Positions 53,820-62,235 of a stretch of DNA of 64,000 nucleotides are shown one piece after another. Made by a program: the position numbers and the translations under genes. The notes under the pieces were generated by a model, which worked only from the letters and a program-made list of their open reading frames with translations, was not told where the DNA came from and made no database searches. The DNA is taken from assembly GCF_014203095.1 (NCBI RefSeq), contig NZ_JACHIG010000014.1, forward strand, positions 33,591 to 97,590. Reading direction: 5' to 3'. Every line of letters starts with the position of its first letter. The first letter of the stretch is position 1. Origin of the DNA: Prosthecobacter vanneervenii. GTDB taxonomy: Bacteria > Verrucomicrobiota > Verrucomicrobiia > Verrucomicrobiales > Verrucomicrobiaceae.

Positions 53820-54036
53820 GACGAGGGCAAATTTGGAGTGCGGCTGCGCAGCGAGGCACGAGTGAAGCTGCCGCTTTCGAGCGGCTTGTGGTTTGCGAAT
53901 GCACGGCAGGCTTTCGCGTGCCCAGCAGCGTCCCGCTTTTGAGCTTTGTGCGGACTTCGTGCGTCGCCCTTCACGTCGAAAGCTGTAGCTGCGTTCATTC
54001 TTCACTCCGCAACCGCACTCCATATTTGCGCTGCGT
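53820..54036. mobile_element. MITE-like element with long terminal inverted repeats
   Basis: CAAATTTGGAGTGCGGCTGC (from 53828) matches the reverse complement of 54007-54028 at 19 of 22 bases, and weaker pairing extends about 25 bp further inward to CTTTCGA on both sides. The element of about 200 bp has no coding frame of its own. It fills most of the 300-bp gap between the nitroreductase and ceramidase-like genes. Clear target site duplications are not visible. Confidence 0.7.
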
Positions 54037-54055
54037 CACTCCATGGCCTGCTGCG

Positions 54056-55570
54056 TCACTCCAGCTCCGGCGGCACGTTGCCGTAGGTCCAGGGCTGGCT
54101 GAAGGGCGGGGCCTTGGGGGGCTCGGGCTTGGGTTCGGCGGGCATCTGGTTGGCGAGCTCGACACCCTTTTTCGCCATCTGCGTACCGGCGGTGATTTCG
54201 AGATTGGAGTACGCGGTGAGGCGTGTCTCGTAGCCGCCGCCGTGCGGGCCAAAGGCCTCCTCCGTGGGCACGTAGCCGACGATGCCATTCGAGAGCTCGC
54301 ACGGAAAGGTGAAGAGGTGGTGGCTGCCTTTTTTGATGTCGAGGCCGTACTGCACGAAGTACTCGGCGGGATCGGAGACAAAGCAGGCGGGGCCCAGCTT
54401 GATGCACTGCACCTCGCAGTCCACGACCGGATGCGTTTTGTTCAGGTGGTCCAGCAGCAGGATCTCCTTGGCAAAGAGGTAGTCCGTGGTGTCTCCTGCG
54501 GGGCGCGGCTGGCTGGCTATAGCGAGGCTTTTTTCCACACGCTGCGGTGATGGCGGGCGGCGCTTGATCTTGAGCACCTCCTGCCGGGTGTCGATGGGTG
54601 CGGCGGTGATCTTGGGCATGGTGAGCAGCACGCGAATGGCCTCAGCTCCGACACGGCCACCCACGAGGCGGCTCCATTCCTCGGGCTTCGGAGTTTGCGC
54701 CGTGCTGAGGTTGTCCACCTGGGTGATGTCGCCGCAGGCTCCCTGCATGAAGACGACGGGGGCGTGGGTGTCCAGCCCGCCCTGGATGGTCTTTTCGAGG
54801 TATTGGATCCAGTTGGCGGAGATGCCGCCGGGATTGGTGGTGGCATGGCAGGCGTAGTTCACCACCACGCCGACGAGCTGGCCCTGCAGGTCCCAGGCAC
54901 CGATGACGCCGACCTGCGGATCGATGGGGCCGGCGTATTCGAGGATGTCGGGATTGCCGGGGCGGGGGTGGCTCCAGCTCTGGCCGTTTTTCATGCGCAG
55001 GCGGCGGTTGAAGGCCACCTTGTCCTCATGGCCAAAGCCAAAGCCGAGCTGCACGGGTACCTTGGCTGTGTTGGCGGCCACCACACCGGCCACGATCTCG
55101 TGCGTGAGACGCAGCAGGTAGCCGGGATCGGCGCAGGAGGACTCCTCATACGCCAGCTTTTTCACGAGGTCGGAGGCGGTGTCGTACTCGCCGGGCATGA
55201 CCATGCCGACGGGTCCGGAGCTGTGGGAGTGGGAGGCGCAGATGAGCACGGCATCGCCCTTGATGCCGGTGGCTTTTTCGATCTGGGCGCGGGCGTCCAG
55301 CACCACCTGGCGGGGCACCACGAGGGAGTCGAGTCCGATCAGCACGGCCGTTTTTTTGCCGTCGTCAAAGAGGGCCACGCGCACTTTGCAGGGGTCGTGA
55401 AAGGTGCGGTGGTAGCTTTTGCCGTAGCCGCCCGGCTGCTCCATGCCGATGTCCGGAGTGATGTCCCGCTGGGCAAATCCGGCCCTGATGGAGGAGGTGA
55501 GCGGTGCCGCTGGCGGGGCGGCGTGGAGGCAGAGGGGAAGAAGGCCGACAAGCAGGAGGGACAGGCGCAT
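54056..55570 (-). CDS. Secreted neutral/alkaline ceramidase N-terminal domain-like hydrolase
   Basis: This 504-residue protein has a signal peptide (MRLSLLLVGLLPLCLHAAP) and the N-terminal domain of neutral/alkaline non-lysosomal ceramidases: RAGFAQRDITPDIGMEQPGG, ALFDDGKKTAVLIGLDSLVV and ICASHSHSSGPVGM (His-x-His zinc ligands), with VNYACHATTNPGG as another His motif. The C-terminal immunoglobulin-like part of true ceramidases is absent. Bacterial members with only this part are common in this phylum; their natural substrate is unknown and amide or ester hydrolysis is only inferred. It is divergent from the GYF-domain gene. Confidence 0.87.
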   Translation of the reverse strand: MRLSLLLVGLLPLCLHAAPPAAPLTSSIRAGFAQRDITPDIGMEQPGGYGKSYHRTFHDPCKVRVALFDDGKKTAVLIGLDSLVVPRQVVLDARAQIEKATGIKGDAVLICASHSHSSGPVGMVMPGEYDTASDLVKKLAYEESSCADPGYLLRLTHEIVAGVVAANTAKVPVQLGFGFGHEDKVAFNRRLRMKNGQSWSHPRPGNPDILEYAGPIDPQVGVIGAWDLQGQLVGVVVNYACHATTNPGGISANWIQYLEKTIQGGLDTHAPVVFMQGACGDITQVDNLSTAQTPKPEEWSRLVGGRVGAEAIRVLLTMPKITAAPIDTRQEVLKIKRRPPSPQRVEKSLAIASQPRPAGDTTDYLFAKEILLLDHLNKTHPVVDCEVQCIKLGPACFVSDPAEYFVQYGLDIKKGSHHLFTFPCELSNGIVGYVPTEEAFGPHGGGYETRLTAYSNLEITAGTQMAKKGVELANQMPAEPKPEPPKAPPFSQPWTYGNVPPELE

Positions 55571-55571
55571 G

Positions 55572-55618
55572 TAAAAAATTACGCTGACGTCCCGGTGATT
55601 TTGGTGATAAAAAATTAC
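55572..55618. repeat. AT-rich direct repeat in a divergent promoter region
   Basis: TAAAAAATTAC occurs at 55572-55582 and again at 55608-55618, between the divergent ceramidase-like and GYF-domain genes. Such AT-rich copies stand out in this GC-rich window and could be regulator sites or promoter UP elements. Confidence 0.45.
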
Positions 55619-55696
55619 ATTACAGGTTGGTGTGATTATTGCATATTTCCGGAATCTTCAGACCCCAGTAAACGAAGTTTAGTCTCCCGCTGAACC

Positions 55697-56272
55697 GTGC
55701 ACGCTGCTTACTACATCGCCAAAGGCCAGAAAACTCTCGGCCCCTGCTCCAAGGACGATCTGCGCAACTTCCTTGCGTATGGTTCCATTCGTGACAGCGA
55801 CCTGGTGAAGCGTGAGGATGAGGAGCAGTGGCGGCCGGTTTCCAGTCTGATGGAGCTGCAGCTGGAGGGGCAGGTGGTGGCGGACGGACTGACGGTGCTG
55901 CCCACGCGCCGCCGCGTGGCGCGCTACCGGGACTATCATCGCGTGCCCTACAATCAGCGCGGAGGCACCGTGCTGCGCCGGCTGATCATGGGCTTTCTCT
56001 TTTTCCCGCCGATGCTCTGGATGGCGGCCGTGGCGCTCTACACCGACCACATCTTCCGCCAGAAGAAGGATGAAAACGGCTACCTCATCGTTTGGGGGCG
56101 CTGGGTGGAGGTGCTGGCCACGGTGCTGATCATCCTGAATGCCATCCTGTGGTGGATGCTGCTCAGCTACACCGCGTGGATTCTGGGGCCGGGACTGGCG
56201 GAGCTTTCCAAGGGAATGGGAGAGGCGGCCGATGTGATCAAGGGGCTGTTTAACGATCTCTTTTCCAAGTAA
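55697..56272 (+). CDS. GYF_2 (DUF4339) domain membrane protein
   Basis: This 191-residue protein starts with a GTG codon and a GYF_2 domain (about 3-50: AYYIAKGQKTLGPCSKDDLR, then SDLVKREDEEQWRPVSSL), a small module thought to bind proline-rich peptides. Two membrane helices follow (about 100-118, GFLFFPPMLWMAAVALY, and 138-165, VLATVLIILNAILWWMLLSY). The domain would face the cytoplasm. It has no operon partner; the DUF1549 gene starts 112 bp later. The role is unknown, and the GTG start is the only one that keeps the whole GYF domain. Confidence 0.78.
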   Translation: MHAAYYIAKGQKTLGPCSKDDLRNFLAYGSIRDSDLVKREDEEQWRPVSSLMELQLEGQVVADGLTVLPTRRRVARYRDYHRVPYNQRGGTVLRRLIMGFLFFPPMLWMAAVALYTDHIFRQKKDENGYLIVWGRWVEVLATVLIILNAILWWMLLSYTAWILGPGLAELSKGMGEAADVIKGLFNDLFSK

Positions 56273-56384
56273 ATCGACCGCCGAGGCGGCGTGGGGCCAC
56301 GTGTGGATTGCCATTCGGTGTGCAGGATTTGGCATCCTATGGCCATGCTGACACTTGCTCATTTGAGGCTGCGTTGGTTGTGGC

Positions 56385-58556
56385 ATGAAAGCCATCCAAC
56401 ACCTTTCAATCTTCGCCACCACGCTGCTTGCCACCATCGCCGTGCAGGCTGCTCCGCTGGACACCACCGCCGCCTCCAAGCAGGTCGATGCCCTGCTGGC
56501 CAAGGGATGGCAGAAGCACAAGATCCAGCCGAATGCGCCGGTGGATGATGCCACCTTTCTGCGCCGTGCCTACCTGACGGTGGTGGGCCGCATCCCCACG
56601 CTGGAGGAGGCCACCGCCTTCCATGCCTGCCAGATGCCGGACAAGCGCGCCAAGCTGGTGGACAAGCTGCTGGCCAGCGAAGGCTACGTGCAGAATTTTT
56701 TCAACTACTGGGCCGATGTGCTGCGCGCGCAGAGCCAGGGTGTGGCAGGCAGCACCACCTCGCAGAACTACCTGAACTACATCCGCACCGCGCTGCGTGA
56801 AAACAAGCCCTGGGACCAGATGGCCCGCGAGCTGGTGAGCAGCGAGGGCACCTGCTTTGACACTGGCGCCATCGGCTACTACATGCGCGACCGTGGCATG
56901 CCGCTGGACAATCTCTCCAACACCACGCGCATCTTTCTCGGCACGCGCATGGAGTGCGCCCAGTGCCACGACCACCCCTTTGACAAGTGGACGCAGAAGC
57001 AGTTTTACGAGATGGCGGCCTTCACGCACAACATGAGCTCCACCAACTACCGCTCCCAGACGGCGGAGGAGGTGCAGAAGATGATCCGCCAGGACAAGTC
57101 GCTGGACAATGATTCGCGCGATCTCATGCGCCAGGCCATCACCGAGGCGGTGCGCCCGCTGCGCGACACGCAGGTGGTGCAAAACAAAGGCCAGCTGCGC
57201 CTGCCGCATGACTACAAGTACAAGGACGCCAAGCCCAAGGACGTGGTGCCCGCTGCTGTGATGTTTGGCAAGCCGGTGGAGCTCAAGAAGGAGTCCAACC
57301 CGATCGATGAATTTGGCCGCTGGCTGACCTCGTCTGAAAATCCGCGCTTCACCACCATCATTGCGAACCGTCTGTGGAAGCGTGTGTTTGGCGCAGGCCT
57401 GTATGAGCCGGTGGACGAGATGATGGACAGCAGCGTGGCCTCCAATCCCGAGCTGATGCGATTCCTGGAAAAGCAGATGGCGGAGATGAAGTATGACATG
57501 AAGTCCTACCTGCGCATGCTGCTGAACACGCAGGCCTTCGCCCGCGCCAGCACGAAGGAAGTGGCACCCGGCACGCCCTACTACTTCCAGGGCCCTGTCT
57601 TCCACCGCATGAGTGCAGAGCAGGTGTGGGACTCGCTGGTGACCCTCGTGAGCCCGGACCCCGAGCAGTCCAACTGGAGCCTGCGTGAGCGCGAGCACCG
57701 CGATCTGGAAAACCGCCAGCGCCTGGCCCGCCTGCTGGACAAGACGGAGCCCGCGCTGCTCTATGAGGCCGCCAAGGAAGTGTCCGCCGCCATGCGCGAG
57801 CAGAACAAGGAGTTTGACCAGCTGCGCAAGGAGCTGGACGAAGCCCGCGCCAAGGAGGACAAGGTGAAGGCCCGCGAGATCCAGCGCCGCCTGGGCGAAA
57901 GCCAGCGCATCCTGCGCGAGCAGGTGAGCAAGTGCTTCTACGCCGCCGCCAAGAAGTCCGGCAACCAGGCCATCCAGCAGGAGCTGGCCGCCGTGAGCGG
58001 AGACGGTCCCATGGAAATGGCGATGATGAATCTCATGCAGGACAGCCGCGTGGACCCGAAAGACGCGCCGCTGAGCCCGCAGATCCTGGCCACCGTGAAG
58101 GCGGACGAAACCGTGCTGGGCATGAAGGATGAGAAGAGCATCAAGAGCTTTGAAAACTACCAGCGCACGCTGCACCAGACCTGGAGCCGCGCCGCCGAGC
58201 TGCCCTCTCCTGCACCGCGCGGACACTTCCTGCGCGAGTTTGGCCAGAGCGACCGCGAGATCATCGAAAATGCCAACGATGAAGCCAGCGTGCCGCAGGC
58301 GCTGACGATGATGAATGGATCGCTGCTCAGCCAGCTGACCAGCGCCTGGTCCACACTCAGCATCAATCTGCGCAAGGCGAAGACGAATGAGGAGAAGATC
58401 GACACGCTCTTCCTCAGCCTCTACTCCCGCAAGCCGAACGCCAAGGAGAAGGCCCACATGCTGCAGACGGTGGAAAGCTACGCCACCTCCAAGACCCTGT
58501 GGGAGGACATCACCGTGGCCGCGCTGAGCACGCAGCGCTTCATCTTTGTGGAATAA
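56385..58556 (+). CDS. DUF1549/DUF1553 domain protein
   Basis: This 723-residue protein has a signal peptide (IFATTLLATIAVQAAP), a DUF1549 domain (about 40-240, DDATFLRRAYLTVVGRIPTL) and a C-terminal DUF1553 domain (about 300-720, NPRFTTIIANRLWKRVFGAG). A CxxCH sequence, MECAQCHDHPFDKW with Cys191, Cys194 and His195, is a possible haem c site. A long charged helix (about 465-525) is inserted in the middle. The cytochrome c domain found at the N-terminus of many relatives is absent. It pairs with the DUF1501 gene 53 bp downstream, as in other Planctomycetes-Verrucomicrobia genomes, where the pairs are numerous and of unknown function. Confidence 0.92.
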   Translation: MKAIQHLSIFATTLLATIAVQAAPLDTTAASKQVDALLAKGWQKHKIQPNAPVDDATFLRRAYLTVVGRIPTLEEATAFHACQMPDKRAKLVDKLLASEGYVQNFFNYWADVLRAQSQGVAGSTTSQNYLNYIRTALRENKPWDQMARELVSSEGTCFDTGAIGYYMRDRGMPLDNLSNTTRIFLGTRMECAQCHDHPFDKWTQKQFYEMAAFTHNMSSTNYRSQTAEEVQKMIRQDKSLDNDSRDLMRQAITEAVRPLRDTQVVQNKGQLRLPHDYKYKDAKPKDVVPAAVMFGKPVELKKESNPIDEFGRWLTSSENPRFTTIIANRLWKRVFGAGLYEPVDEMMDSSVASNPELMRFLEKQMAEMKYDMKSYLRMLLNTQAFARASTKEVAPGTPYYFQGPVFHRMSAEQVWDSLVTLVSPDPEQSNWSLREREHRDLENRQRLARLLDKTEPALLYEAAKEVSAAMREQNKEFDQLRKELDEARAKEDKVKAREIQRRLGESQRILREQVSKCFYAAAKKSGNQAIQQELAAVSGDGPMEMAMMNLMQDSRVDPKDAPLSPQILATVKADETVLGMKDEKSIKSFENYQRTLHQTWSRAAELPSPAPRGHFLREFGQSDREIIENANDEASVPQALTMMNGSLLSQLTSAWSTLSINLRKAKTNEEKIDTLFLSLYSRKPNAKEKAHMLQTVESYATSKTLWEDITVAALSTQRFIFVE

Positions 58557-58609
58557 CCGCCGCCTGATTTTTTAAAACGAACAAACCGAACCTTTAAACT
58601 GACACGACC

Positions 58610-59911
58610 ATGAAAACGCCTGGCAATGATCTCTCCCGCCGCACAGTGATGACACGCATGGCGCAGTCCTGCCTCGGAGTGGGGCTGCTGCCCTCCATGG
58701 AGCATCTCTTCTCCAGCAAGGCCTTCGCCGTGGGTGAAGGCAGCGCCACCGCCAAGCAGGCGGCCACTGCACGCAATGTCATCTTCCTCTACATGACCGG
58801 CGGCCAGAGCCATCTGGACACCTGGGATCCGAAGCCGGACAACAAGGAAGTGGCGGGCCCGGTGAAGGCCATCAAGACCAGCGCCGATGGCGTGCAGATC
58901 AGCGAGTACCTGCCGCGCATGGCCAAGCAGATGCATCACGCCTGCGTGATCAACTCCATGGCCACCAACACCGCCGCGCATGAGCAGGCCAACTACTTCA
59001 TGCACACGAGCTTTGGTCTGCGCAGCACCATCAAGCACCCCGGCATGGGCGCGTGGCTGAGCTTCTTCCAGGGCCCCGGCAATCCGGCGCTGCCGCCGTA
59101 TGTGTATGTGGGCAATGACAGCCGCCATCCCGGCGCGGGCTTCTTTGCCAAGAAGCACGGCCCGCTGATGGTGAACAACCCCGAGGCAGGTCTGCAGAAC
59201 GTGACGCCGCAGAAGGGCGTGACGGACGAGCGCTTTGGCATGCGCCGCGAGCTGGCGCATTCGCTGGATGCGGAATTTCAGGGCAAATGGGACACCCGTG
59301 GTGTCAAAGCCTACGCCGATGTGTATGACGATGCCGTGCGCCTCATGAAGAGCGAGGACCTCGTGGCCTTTGATCTGACCAAGGAACCCGACGCCGTGCG
59401 CCAGGCCTATGGCAAGGACACCTTTGGCCAGGGCTGCCTGCTGGCACGCCGTCTGGTGGAGCATGGAGTGCGCTTCATCGAGGTGAGCCTGGGCAGCTGG
59501 GACACCCACGTGGCCAATTTCATCAACACGCCGCAGCTCTGCAACACGCTGGACACCGCGCTGGCCGCGCTGATCTCCGACCTGGAGCACCGTGGCATGC
59601 TGGACAGCACCATGATCGTGGTCTCGTCCGAGTTTGGCCGCACGCCGAAGATCAATCAGAATCAGGGCCGCGATCACTACCCCATCTTCTCCTCCGTCAT
59701 CGTCGGCGGCGGGATCAAGGGGGGCATCAAATACGGTGCCACCACGCCGGACGGCTCCGGCATCGCTGCGGACAAAGTGGGCCCGCCCGACCTCAATGCC
59801 ACCATCGGCTACGCCCTCGGCCTGCCGCTGGACCAGGTGATCTACTCGCCCAGCAAGCGCCCGTTTACCGTGGCCGACAAAGGCCAGCCGCTCACGCATT
59901 TGTTTGCGTGA
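58610..59911 (+). CDS. DUF1501 domain protein, partner of DUF1549/DUF1553
   Basis: This 433-residue protein has a Tat-like start (LSRRTVMTRMAQSCLGVGLL) and DUF1501 motifs: NVIFLYMTGGQSHLDTWDPK, HACVINSMATNTAAHEQANY, RFIEVSLGSWDTHVANF and IVVSSEFGRTPKINQNQGRD, then HYPIFSSVIVGGGIKGG. The Asp, His and Glu-Phe-Gly-Arg residues mark an alkaline-phosphatase-like metal site. It follows the DUF1549/DUF1553 gene and was surely made from the same transcript. The reaction catalysed is unknown. It differs from the other DUF1501 gene in the window, which is paired with DUF1800. Confidence 0.93.
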   Translation: MKTPGNDLSRRTVMTRMAQSCLGVGLLPSMEHLFSSKAFAVGEGSATAKQAATARNVIFLYMTGGQSHLDTWDPKPDNKEVAGPVKAIKTSADGVQISEYLPRMAKQMHHACVINSMATNTAAHEQANYFMHTSFGLRSTIKHPGMGAWLSFFQGPGNPALPPYVYVGNDSRHPGAGFFAKKHGPLMVNNPEAGLQNVTPQKGVTDERFGMRRELAHSLDAEFQGKWDTRGVKAYADVYDDAVRLMKSEDLVAFDLTKEPDAVRQAYGKDTFGQGCLLARRLVEHGVRFIEVSLGSWDTHVANFINTPQLCNTLDTALAALISDLEHRGMLDSTMIVVSSEFGRTPKINQNQGRDHYPIFSSVIVGGGIKGGIKYGATTPDGSGIAADKVGPPDLNATIGYALGLPLDQVIYSPSKRPFTVADKGQPLTHLFA

Positions 59912-59928
59912 GGCTGGGGCAGGGGAGC

Positions 59929-60075
59929 TCGTTTCGTGTCCGATCAAGCGGCGCTCATTTCCGTGTTCGTTTCCATGTTTGAGGCGGTTTTGAGCGGCTT
60001 CCCTGGGGAAACCGGGCTTGGGAGGCGCTTCGTTTCTCGTTTCCACTCCTAGAGGCAAAAAAATGGAAACGAAGC
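59929..60075 (-). repeat. Dispersed repeat family B, copy 1
   Basis: This intergenic stretch has several GGAAACGA/TCGTTTCC motifs, with CTCGTTTCCACTCCTAGAGG followed by AAAAAAATGGAAACGAAGC as the best part. Read on the minus strand it matches 63508-63628 in order: CTTCGTTTCCATTTTT, TAGGAGTGGAAACGAGAAAC, a GGGAA stretch and a later TGGAAACGAA. It lies between the DUF1501 gene and the histidine kinase gene. No gene is seen in it. Confidence 0.7.
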
Positions 60076-60110
60076 GGGCAGGCTTGCGCCGTGCATCTGC
60101 GCGACCGTGC

Positions 60111-61463
60111 TCACTCCGCCGCCCTCAGGGCGATGGTGAAGATGGCTCCGTGACCTTCGTCATTGTTGGCCACGGAGATCTCGCCGCCGTGGGCATCGAT
60201 GATGGCCTTGCTGATGGCCAGGCCGAGGCCGTGGTGCTCGGCATCGGTGCGTGAGGCGTCGGCGCGGTAAAAGCGGTCAAACAGATGCGCCAGATGCTCC
60301 TGGGCGACTCCGGGGCCGTCATCGTGCACGGAGAGAATGGCGCGTCCCATTTCACACCGGGTGCAGATGCGGATGCTGCTGCGGGCGTGCGCGATGGCAT
60401 TGCTCAGCAGATTGATGACGACCTGCCCCAGACGCCCGGCATCGCCCCTGCAGGGCGCTGGCTTCAGCTCATGGGCCAGCGTGATGTGCCGCGCCTGCGC
60501 GAGTGTTTCCACCAGGTCCAGGCAGTCCTGGGCGATCTGGTCGAGGCCGCAAGGCTCCTGGCGCATGGGCTCCTGTCCGGCGTCCAGCCGGGAGAGTTCG
60601 AGTAGCGCTCCGATGAGCTGCTTCATGCGCTGCGAGGCGCGGCGGCAGGCTGCAAAGGCCTCGCGCTGCTCCTCGGTGAGAGGCTCTGCCGCGAGGCCGT
60701 TTTCTGCGTGCATGAGCACGGCGGCCACAGGGGTGCGCAGCTCGTGCGCGGCATCGGCGGTAAAGCGGGCCTGATGAGCGAAGGCGGCCTCCAGGCGGGA
60801 GAAGGTGGCATTCAGCACGGCGGCCAGCCTGCCCAGCTCATCATCAGACACGGGCGGGATGCGCTGGGAGAGCGTGCCTGTGGCGATTTTTTCAGCGGTC
60901 TCGCTTATGACCTGGATGGGCCGGATGGCACGCGCGGCCAGCCAGCCGCCTCCGGCGAGTCCGAGCGCCAGCACGCCGCCGCCTGCTACCAGCAAATACC
61001 AGGCGAGCTGCCGCTGGGCGTCCAGCTCGGCAGTGATGCGCCTGCCCGCCAGAAAGCAGCGCCCGGCGCCGGTGAAGTGCACGGCGTGGCGATCTCCCCC
61101 CACCGTGCTGCCGCCTTCCTGATCGGCAGAGGGGTGGCGGAGGGCCGCAGGGGCATTGGGCGAGCGCGCCTGCTCGCTGCCATCGGCATTCCACACAATG
61201 TAGTAGGTGCCGCTGGCGGTGATCTGGTCGGTGACGCTGATGCCCGGGCGCGGGGGCGGCCTGGCGTGGTGGTCCCGCGCAGGCACCGGCGGAAAGGCGA
61301 TGCCGAGCTGCGCCACCTGCGCCTGGAGCTGCAGGTCCACCTCCCGCAGCTTTTGCATGGAGACGAGCCGGTGCGCGGTGATGCCAAAGCCTGCGATGAC
61401 GATGGTGAGCAGCAGGGCGTGCCAGGCCTGGATGCGCCAGCGGATGGAGCGGGTGAAAATCAT
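60111..61463 (-). CDS. Sensor histidine kinase
   Basis: This 450-residue membrane kinase has an N-terminal helix (about 12-32), a periplasmic sensor region of about 140 residues with a His/Pro-rich stretch (RDHHARPPPRP, near residue 63), a second helix (about 155-178), a HAMP domain (PIQVISETAEKIATGTLSQR), a HisKA domain with FTADAAHELRTP (phosphorylated His240) and a HATPase_c domain (NLLSNAI, DDGPGV, HGLGLAI). This is the class of metal or stress sensors such as CusS and QseC; the signal is unknown. The start codon overlaps the response regulator stop codon by 4 bp. Confidence 0.94.
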   Translation of the reverse strand: MIFTRSIRWRIQAWHALLLTIVIAGFGITAHRLVSMQKLREVDLQLQAQVAQLGIAFPPVPARDHHARPPPRPGISVTDQITASGTYYIVWNADGSEQARSPNAPAALRHPSADQEGGSTVGGDRHAVHFTGAGRCFLAGRRITAELDAQRQLAWYLLVAGGGVLALGLAGGGWLAARAIRPIQVISETAEKIATGTLSQRIPPVSDDELGRLAAVLNATFSRLEAAFAHQARFTADAAHELRTPVAAVLMHAENGLAAEPLTEEQREAFAACRRASQRMKQLIGALLELSRLDAGQEPMRQEPCGLDQIAQDCLDLVETLAQARHITLAHELKPAPCRGDAGRLGQVVINLLSNAIAHARSSIRICTRCEMGRAILSVHDDGPGVAQEHLAHLFDRFYRADASRTDAEHHGLGLAISKAIIDAHGGEISVANNDEGHGAIFTIALRAAE

Positions 61464-62110
61464 GGGATGCAGTAGCCGTGGCCGCGCCGGGTGGTGATGA
61501 GATCGCGCCCGAGCTTGCTGCGCAGATTGTAGATCAGCACGTCCATGAGATTGGAGAGCGTGTCCCCGCTTTCATCATAGAGGTGCTCGTAGAGCGTGGT
61601 GCGGGTGATGACCTGGCCGCGATGCAGGGCGAGGTACTCGAGCACGTCGTATTCGCGCGCCTTGAGCGGCACCTCGCTGCCGCCGAGGGTCACCCGACGC
61701 GCTACGGTGTCGATCTTCAGCGCGCCGATCTCCAGCGCGGGAGTGGCGCGCCCGGCGCTGCGGCGGATGAGGGCGCGCAGCCGCGCCAGCAGCTCGTCCA
61801 GCTCAAAGGGTTTCACCAGGTAGTCGTCCGCCCCGGTGTCAAAGCCGCGCACGCGGTCGCGTGTGGCATCGCGTGCGGTCAGCATGATGACAGGCGTGCT
61901 TTTCTTTTCGCGCAGGCGGGCCAGCACGGCCCAGCCGTCGAGGTGTGGCAGCATGACATCGAGGACGATGGCGTCGTAGTCGATCTCCAGCGCGCGGAAG
62001 AGCCCGTCGTCCCCATCGGCGGCCGTGTCCACGGAGTAGCCCGTGCGCCGTAGCGCGCGACTGAGGCCGGAGAGGAGGTCCGGCTCGTCTTCGATGATGA
62101 GGAGGCGCAT
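61460..62110 (-). CDS. OmpR-family response regulator
   Basis: From the ATG at 62110 the protein has 216 residues. The receiver domain has LLIIEDEPDLLSGL at the start, phosphorylated Asp51 (AIVLDVMLPHLDGW) and Lys100 (YLVKPFELDEL). The C-terminal winged helix (about 122-216, VPLKAREYDVLEYLALHRGQ) is a Trans_reg_C domain, which binds tandem direct repeats. It is co-transcribed with the kinase and divergent from the SUMF1-family gene. Two TTCAT direct-repeat pairs in the shared promoter region are its likely binding sites. Confidence 0.95.
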   Translation of the reverse strand: MRLLIIEDEPDLLSGLSRALRRTGYSVDTAADGDDGLFRALEIDYDAIVLDVMLPHLDGWAVLARLREKKSTPVIMLTARDATRDRVRGFDTGADDYLVKPFELDELLARLRALIRRSAGRATPALEIGALKIDTVARRVTLGGSEVPLKAREYDVLEYLALHRGQVITRTTLYEHLYDESGDTLSNLMDVLIYNLRSKLGRDLITTRRGHGYCIP

Positions 62111-62137
62111 GTCTTTCTGCCGAGCATGATGCCGCAA

Positions 62138-62202
62138 GATGAATGGAAAATGAATTTCAAAAATCGGTGCTCTTTTTCGCGGAAATTCATCTTCCGTTCA
62201 TG
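62138..62202. promoter_or_regulatory. Candidate operator of the response regulator
   Basis: Two inverted arms of 21 bp (62138-62158 and 62182-62202) match at 18 of 21 bases. Each arm contains a TTCAT direct repeat with an 11-bp period (TTCATCTTCCGTTCAT on the right; TTCATTTTCCATTCAT on the left, minus strand), the spacing expected for OmpR/PhoB-type regulators. The site lies 28 bp from the regulator start codon and 34 bp from the SUMF1-family start codon, so it could control both. Confidence 0.7.
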
Positions 62203-62235
62203 TGGTGCTGGCAGCGGTGGGGGCACACCCGCACC

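Noticed and set aside
56406..58457. Minus-strand frame of 683 codons opposite the DUF1549/DUF1553 gene
   Set aside because: It is a high-GC shadow of a clear gene and its composition is atypical.
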